From Gemmobacter caeruleus (GTDB taxonomy: Bacteria > Pseudomonadota > Alphaproteobacteria > Rhodobacterales > Rhodobacteraceae), in contig NZ_VKKX01000022.1 of assembly GCF_008271655.1 (NCBI RefSeq), forward strand, positions 1-64,000: 64,000 nucleotides of DNA, read 5' to 3'. A program made the translations under genes and the position numbers. Below the pieces are notes generated by a model that was not told the DNA's origin, did no database searches, and saw nothing but the letters and a program-made list of their open reading frames with translations. Every line of letters begins with the position of its first letter. Position 1 is the stretch's first letter. Of this stretch, positions 59,813 through 64,000 are shown one piece after another.

Positions 59813-61196
59813 ATGGCGCGGCGGTGGCCGCTGGTGCTGCGCGGGGGGTGAGGCGCAGCCAGATGCCGCGACGGGCGCGCACGGTCAGATAGGCCACGGG
59901 TTCGGGGATGCGCTCCGGCACCGGGTCGATCCGGTAGGCGCGCAGCAGCATGGCGAGGAGGAGCGGCCCCTCGGCCATGGCAAAGCCCGCGCCGGGGCAG
60001 ACGCGCGGCCCGGCGGAGAAGGGCAGGAAGGCGTCGCGCAGGCCTGCCTTGCCATTGGGCGTGTCGAAGCGCGCGGGGTCGAAGCGGTCGGGGGCATCCC
60101 AGATGCGTTCGTGGCGGTGCAGGTGCCAGGGGCTCAGCACGATCTGGGCGCCGGCGGGGGCGGTGCGGTCGCGCAGGGGCACCGGGCAGCGTGTCTCGCG
60201 CACCATCATCGGCACCGGCGGGTAGAGGCGCAATGCCTCGCGGAAGACGGCGCGGGCGGTTTTCAGGCGATTGATGACCGAGAAATAGGGCACCTCGCCC
60301 AGTTCTGCCTGCGCCTCGGCCGCGACCCTGTCTTGCCAGTCGGGGTGGGTGGCCAGCAGATAAAGCGCCCAGGCCAGCGCCGAGGCCGAGGTTTCATGCC
60401 CGGCGAGAAAGAAGATCGCCACCTGATCGACCATTTCGGCGGTATCAAAACGCTGGCCGGTTTCGGGATCGGCGAAGGTCATGATCTTGGTCGCCAGGTC
60501 ATCGGGCGCGGTGCCGGCGGCGATGGCCTGCGCGCGCTCGGCCGTCAGCGCGGCGATCAGGCTGCGGATGCGCCGTGCCGTGGCGCGGGTCTGGCGGCTG
60601 TGAAAGCGCGGAAACCAGCGGGGGAGCGGCAGCAGCGCGCCCAGATTGACCACGGGTTGCGCGGTCTGATGGGCGCGGAATTCGTGAAACACCGCCCCCG
60701 CCACGGCATTTTCGATCGGGATCGAAAAGAGCGTGCGAAAGATCACGTCGGCGGCGGCGTGGCTGGTTTCCAGCTCCATCTCATGCGGGGTGCCGGTGGC
60801 GGCGGGGCGCAGCCGCTCCACCATCGCGACGCCCGCATCCCACATGGCGGGGAAGGTGTCGCGCAGTCGCCCGCCCTCGAAGGCCGGGTCGATGATGCGG
60901 CGTTGGCGTTCCCAGACCGGGCCATTGGTGACAAAGACCGAATTGCCCAGAAGCGGTGTCAGCCCTTCGCGCACGCGGTCGGATTTGGGGAAATCCCGTG
61001 GTCGCGTCTTCAGCACCAGATCGACCAGGGCGGCGTCGTTGCACAGATAGCTGCGGAAAAAGGGGGTGCGAAATTCGGCCATCCAGGCGCGATAGAGCCG
61101 CGCGGGCTGGGCCGACAGGATATCGCGGCGAAACAGCCGGAAATAGCGCCAGAGCGAGACCTTGTCGGGGCGCGCGGGGGGTTTGGGCGGGATCAT
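59811..61196 (-). CDS. Cytochrome P450
   Basis: A 461-residue soluble P450 monooxygenase. The I-helix oxygen motif is FLAGHETSASALAWAL, the K-helix ExxR is REALRLYPP, and the heme-thiolate loop is FLPFSAGPRVCPGAGFA with its cysteine near residue 395. The bacterial CYP subfamily and substrate are unknown. No ferredoxin or reductase gene is adjacent. Its ATG overlaps the stop of the upstream hydrolase gene (ATGA), suggesting a joint pathway. Its stop codon lies inside a dispersed repeat, so the C-terminus may have been set by repeat insertion. Confidence 0.92.
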   Translation of the reverse strand: MIPPKPPARPDKVSLWRYFRLFRRDILSAQPARLYRAWMAEFRTPFFRSYLCNDAALVDLVLKTRPRDFPKSDRVREGLTPLLGNSVFVTNGPVWERQRRIIDPAFEGGRLRDTFPAMWDAGVAMVERLRPAATGTPHEMELETSHAAADVIFRTLFSIPIENAVAGAVFHEFRAHQTAQPVVNLGALLPLPRWFPRFHSRQTRATARRIRSLIAALTAERAQAIAAGTAPDDLATKIMTFADPETGQRFDTAEMVDQVAIFFLAGHETSASALAWALYLLATHPDWQDRVAAEAQAELGEVPYFSVINRLKTARAVFREALRLYPPVPMMVRETRCPVPLRDRTAPAGAQIVLSPWHLHRHERIWDAPDRFDPARFDTPNGKAGLRDAFLPFSAGPRVCPGAGFAMAEGPLLLAMLLRAYRIDPVPERIPEPVAYLTVRARRGIWLRLTPRAAPAATAAP

Positions 61197-62428
61197 GCCA
61201 CAGTGGTAAAGCGGTTGGCCGCACGGTCAATGCGGCTTTTTGACGGAGGCCGCGCCGCAAACCGCGCCGCCAGGGTGCGCGGCCCGGCGGAGATGCGGAA
61301 GTAATCGTAATCCCACGCCTGCCCCGGCAGGTTGTCGAAAGCACAGAGATACTGGAAATGCAGTCGGAAATAGCGGCGTTTGAGGCTTGCCCAGGTCTCG
61401 GGGCGCAGGGTCTGGGTGAAGGCCGCCGAAAAGATCAGCGGCCAGCGCTGATCCGGGGGGGCGACACCCGTCACCCGGACCGGATCGCAGAGCGCGAAGG
61501 CACAGCCATCGCCCGGCGCGGTCACATCGACCCAGGTCACCTCTGGCCGGGCCGACAGAAAGGCCAGATCGCCGCGCAGGCGTCGTGCCTCGGGCAGGAA
61601 GCTGACCATGGGCACCACATGGCCCAGCGTCAGCAGCGACAGCGGCGGCGCGTCGGGCGGCAGGCCCTGGCGCACAAGATCGGCCAGGATCGACACCGCC
61701 AGATGCGCGCCAGAGGAATGGCCGACCACCAGCACCTCATCGCAGGGGCCTTGCAGCGCCGCGGCGATCTGGCGCCCGAAATCGGCCATGCGCGCCTCAA
61801 GCTCTGGCGGGTTGGCGCCGCCGGCCTGGGCGGAATAGGCATAGTCATGCATCAGGTAATAGGCGTAGAACCGCGCGTCATTGCGCTGAAACCAGCGCAG
61901 GATCAGCGCCCCTGCCGCGAGACCAAGCGCCGCCCCCGCCGCATTGGCCACCCCGCCGGGGATCAGCGCCGCCATCCCCCGCCACAGCCCCAGCCCCACC
62001 AGCAGCGCCAGCGCCAGTTGCGCCAGCAGCGCCACGATGGGATAGAGCGCGGCGATGATCGGCCCCTTGCGCAGCTGCATCAGCCGGAACAGCGCGCCGC
62101 TGCCGATATAGGCCCAGGCGGTGCGCAGCAATTGCAGATAGGTCGCCGGGATCGAGGCCCCCATGGAGCCGCGCACGATATCGGACCAGACCAGCACCTC
62201 GATCTCGGCCTCGGTGGCGCGGTCTTCCATCCGGGTGCTGACATGCCAGCCGTAGCGCCCGCCGCCCTGCCGGGGCCGCAGCGCCAGCTCATAGCCCGAC
62301 AGCGCCGCCTGGGCCGCGCCCTCCTTGCGATAGAGTTCGCGGTAGCGGCGCGGGTGAATCGGATCATAACCGGGGATGTAGAACACCCGCCGGCGAAACG
62401 GCCGCTCCTCTGATCCTGTATCGCGCAT
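61193..62428 (-). CDS. Membrane-associated alpha/beta-hydrolase-like protein
   Basis: A 411-residue protein. It opens with RRRVFYIPGYDPIHPRRYRELYR, which resembles a lipase/esterase start. Two adjacent membrane segments follow (around 130-185, with LLAQLALALLVGLGLW and GAALGLAAGALIL), then a nucleophile elbow VVGHSSGAHLAVSIL near residue 240 that marks an alpha/beta hydrolase serine. A histidine and acid partner cannot be placed with confidence. I do not know the family's substrate. GAGGGAAG supports the start at 62428. It is coupled to the P450 gene. Confidence 0.7.
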   Translation of the reverse strand: MRDTGSEERPFRRRVFYIPGYDPIHPRRYRELYRKEGAAQAALSGYELALRPRQGGGRYGWHVSTRMEDRATEAEIEVLVWSDIVRGSMGASIPATYLQLLRTAWAYIGSGALFRLMQLRKGPIIAALYPIVALLAQLALALLVGLGLWRGMAALIPGGVANAAGAALGLAAGALILRWFQRNDARFYAYYLMHDYAYSAQAGGANPPELEARMADFGRQIAAALQGPCDEVLVVGHSSGAHLAVSILADLVRQGLPPDAPPLSLLTLGHVVPMVSFLPEARRLRGDLAFLSARPEVTWVDVTAPGDGCAFALCDPVRVTGVAPPDQRWPLIFSAAFTQTLRPETWASLKRRYFRLHFQYLCAFDNLPGQAWDYDYFRISAGPRTLAARFAARPPSKSRIDRAANRFTTVA

Positions 62429-62503
62429 GACAATGCTTCCCTCGCACTCATCCCCAGTCTTGCCGCACAATCGGGCCAAAATAGGGTAAGCGCCCGGCTG
62501 CGT

Positions 62504-63259
62504 TCAGCCAAGCGCGCCCAGCGAGGGGAAGGTATCGAGCAGGAAGAACGAAAAGGCCGACAGCGCGCCGGTCACCAGCGCAAGCCCCACGGCAATCAGC
62601 AACAGGCCCATGGCGCGTTCGATCAGTTTCATGTGGCGCTTGAGCCGGGCCATGACGCCGATCGCCCGTTCGATGAACAGCGCGGCCAGCAGGAAAGGCA
62701 GGCCCAGCCCGATCGCATAGGCCGCAAGCAGGACCGTGCCGCGCGAGACGCTGCCCTCGCTGGCCGCCAGCGACAGGATGGCGCCCAGTTGCGGGCCGAT
62801 GCAGGGGGTCCAGCCAAAGGCGAAAGCGAGGCCCAGCACATAGGCGCCAAGCGCCGATCCGCCCTGATCGCCGGCGTCGATCCGGGCCTCGCGATCCAGA
62901 AACGGGATGCGGAACACGCCCAGGAAATGCAGGCCCAGCACGATCACCGCCACGCCCGAGATGCGGGCGAACATCTCCTGATTGCTCAGGAAAAACACGC
63001 CGAAGGCCGACGCGGCAAAACCCAGGATCAGAAAGACCGTCGAAAGCCCCATCACGAAAAACAGCGCCGGCAGCAGGATGCGCCGCCGCGCCGCGCGGCC
63101 ATCGGCGCGCATCTCGGGCATGGAGATGCCGCCCATATAGGCCAGATAGGGCGGCACGATGGGCAGCACGCAGGGCGACAGGAAGGACAGGATGCCGGCC
63201 AGCATCGCGACCAGCATGGAGGGCGCAAGCCCGGCGGCGAAGAAATCGAAGTCGATCAT
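62504..63259 (-). CDS. ccdA: Cytochrome c biogenesis protein CcdA
   Basis: A 251-residue, six-helix inner-membrane protein of the CcdA/DsbD-core family. The redox cysteines are in FLSPCVLPIVPPY and FGWTPCIGPQLGA. It passes electrons from cytosolic thioredoxin to periplasmic thiol proteins during cytochrome c maturation. The second ATG (63259) is preferred for the spacing to AAAGGG; 63265 is the alternative. It is divergent from tusA. Confidence 0.93.
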   Translation of the reverse strand: MIDFDFFAAGLAPSMLVAMLAGILSFLSPCVLPIVPPYLAYMGGISMPEMRADGRAARRRILLPALFFVMGLSTVFLILGFAASAFGVFFLSNQEMFARISGVAVIVLGLHFLGVFRIPFLDREARIDAGDQGGSALGAYVLGLAFAFGWTPCIGPQLGAILSLAASEGSVSRGTVLLAAYAIGLGLPFLLAALFIERAIGVMARLKRHMKLIERAMGLLLIAVGLALVTGALSAFSFFLLDTFPSLGALG

Positions 63260-63405
63260 GTCCATCCCTTTTGCCCCTGATAGCGCAGCGCGCGGGCGGC
63301 GTCATCCTGCACCGATGTCACATCCCCGTGCGACGCCGGTCGTGTTTCGGGCTGGCCCCCCTGCCCGCGCCGCCCTATCAGGAAGAAAAGCCCGGGGGTG
63401 ACGCC

Positions 63406-63648
63406 ATGGACTACGATGTCGATCTGGATTGCGAGGGGCTGCTATGCCCGCTGCCGGTGCTGCGCGCGCGCAAGCGGCTGATGGCGATGGCCCCGGGCGC
63501 GGTGCTGCGCCTGCGTGCGACCGATGGCATGGCGGCGGTCGATCTGCCGCATTTCTGCGCCCAGTCCGGGCATGACTATCTGGGCGCCGCGCCGGTCGGG
63601 GCGGCCACCGCCCATTTCCTGCGGCGCGGCAACCTGATGCCGGAATGA
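63406..63648 (+). CDS. TusA-family sulfurtransferase
   Basis: An 80-residue TusA-fold protein. The active cysteine motif is DCEGLLCPLPVLRARKRL, matching the family C-P-x-P signature. Members carry persulfide sulfur for tRNA thiolation, molybdenum cofactor or sulfur metabolism; the exact pathway is unknown here. The start at 63406 is set by the domain boundary, with GGGGG upstream. A strong terminator follows directly after the stop. Confidence 0.9.
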   Translation: MDYDVDLDCEGLLCPLPVLRARKRLMAMAPGAVLRLRATDGMAAVDLPHFCAQSGHDYLGAAPVGAATAHFLRRGNLMPE

Positions 63649-63683
63649 CAGATGCCGGGCTTTCGGCCCGGCATCTGCCCTTT
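63649..63683. terminator. Bidirectional terminator between tusA-like gene and probable rne
   Basis: CAGATGCCGGGC (63649-63660) pairs perfectly with GCCCGGCATCTG (63666-63677) around TTTCG, followed by CCCTTTAT. It starts on the base after the stop codon, between two convergent genes. Confidence 0.85.
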
Positions 63684-63698
63684 ATCTGAAACGCGGTC

Positions 63699-64000
63699 TC
63701 AGCGACCGACCGACCACCAGCCCTTGCGGCGCGGGCGCGGCTCTGCGCCGTCATCCTCGGCCTCGTCGCCCTGGGCGGTCTCGGCCTCGACCGGGTCCAG
63801 CACCAGCGTCTCGGCCACCGCCGCCTCGCCGGGATCGGCCTGCAAGGGCGGCAGTTCCACCGGCGCCGCAACGGCGACCGGATCGGCCGGGGCCGCAACG
63901 GCAAGCTCGGGCGCGGCATCCGCCACCACAACATCGGCCACAACTTCGGTCACGACCTCGGGTGCTGCGTCAGCGGCGACCTCGGGCTTGGCCTTGGGCT
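63699..64000 (-). CDS. rne: C-terminus of probable ribonuclease E (partial)
   Basis: The last 100 codons of a minus-strand gene that begins beyond the window. The segment is Pro/Ala/Val/Glu-rich and low in complexity (AVAAPADPVAVAAPVELPP) and ends in the basic-aromatic PRPRRKGWWSVGR. Such a disordered tail with a final WW motif is what I recall for RNase E in Rhodobacterales, often next to tusA and ccdA. No catalytic domain is visible, so the assignment is by tail and context only. Confidence 0.6.
   Translation of the reverse strand, partial: PKAKPEVAADAAPEVVTEVVADVVVADAAPELAVAAPADPVAVAAPVELPPLQADPGEAAVAETLVLDPVEAETAQGDEAEDDGAEPRPRRKGWWSVGR

Overview
The window is GC-rich chromosomal DNA of an alphaproteobacterium, most likely of the Rhodobacterales (Rhodobacter/Paracoccus relatives). 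The reasons are the bolA/dnaJ/cobS/cobT neighbourhood, trgA-trgB, the SspB-alpha/fumC/DUF4169 block, RpoH with its usual box, a psd-pssA-pmtA phosphatidylcholine cluster, and a circularly permuted (two-piece) tmRNA whose tag reads ANDNRAPVALAA. I do not assign a genus.

Layout. 1-1580: end of an IS3-family element that has cut off the 3' end of an HNH endonuclease gene, beside tRNA-Asn. 1643-8828: MBL hydrolase, EnvZ-like kinase, CAP lipoprotein, clpP-clpX, hflK-hflC. 8987-11604: a photolyase homologue with a degenerate flavin region, two SRPBCC genes and an ArsR repressor. 11786-15007: malate synthase G, bolA, dnaJ-like. 15027-18011: glycosyltransferase, methyltransferase and small membrane protein, lying between dnaJ and cobS. 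18186-25141: cobS, cobT, aminopeptidase P, 5-formyl-THF cyclo-ligase, mgtE. 25264-35801: guanine deaminase, a class III aminotransferase/BKACE pair with a C45-like hydrolase and RpiR regulator, then a hydroxyproline catabolic cluster. 35902-41514: RraB-like protein, 8-oxoguanine deaminase, histidinol phosphatase, XRE regulator, quinone oxidoreductase, Gfo/Idh/MocA oxidoreductase. 41586-44823: pmtA, pssA, psd, rpoH. 45097-49880: a second aminotransferase/BKACE operon, with GNAT and deacetylase genes and a divergent LysR gene. 49877-54141: trgB, trgA, cfa, canonical photolyase. 54193-59241: RHH protein, DUF4169 protein, fumC, sspB, class V aminotransferase, solute-binding protein. 59367-64000: tmRNA, P450, membrane hydrolase, ccdA, tusA, and the end of a probable RNase E gene.

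Themes. Protein quality control is well represented: ClpP, ClpX, the SspB adaptor, tmRNA, RpoH and HflKC. The DUF4169 protein begins with a segment that matches the ClpX-binding tail of SspB at 8 of 11 positions, so it may be an unrecognised ClpX ligand. Membrane lipid synthesis is covered by psd, pssA, pmtA and cfa. Amino-acid and amine catabolism appears three times, as two aminotransferase/BKACE cassettes and the hydroxyproline cluster.

The main non-coding feature is a dispersed intergenic repeat, a unit of about 50-70 bp made of one or two GC hairpins and a conserved GAGGATATTT...ACAGATGAAG tail. It occurs eight times, including two tail-to-tail pairs. A related shorter class (GAGTATTTGG...AAGCAAAG) occurs three times. 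Nearly all copies lie at gene 3' ends. I saw no CRISPR array, prophage or replication origin.
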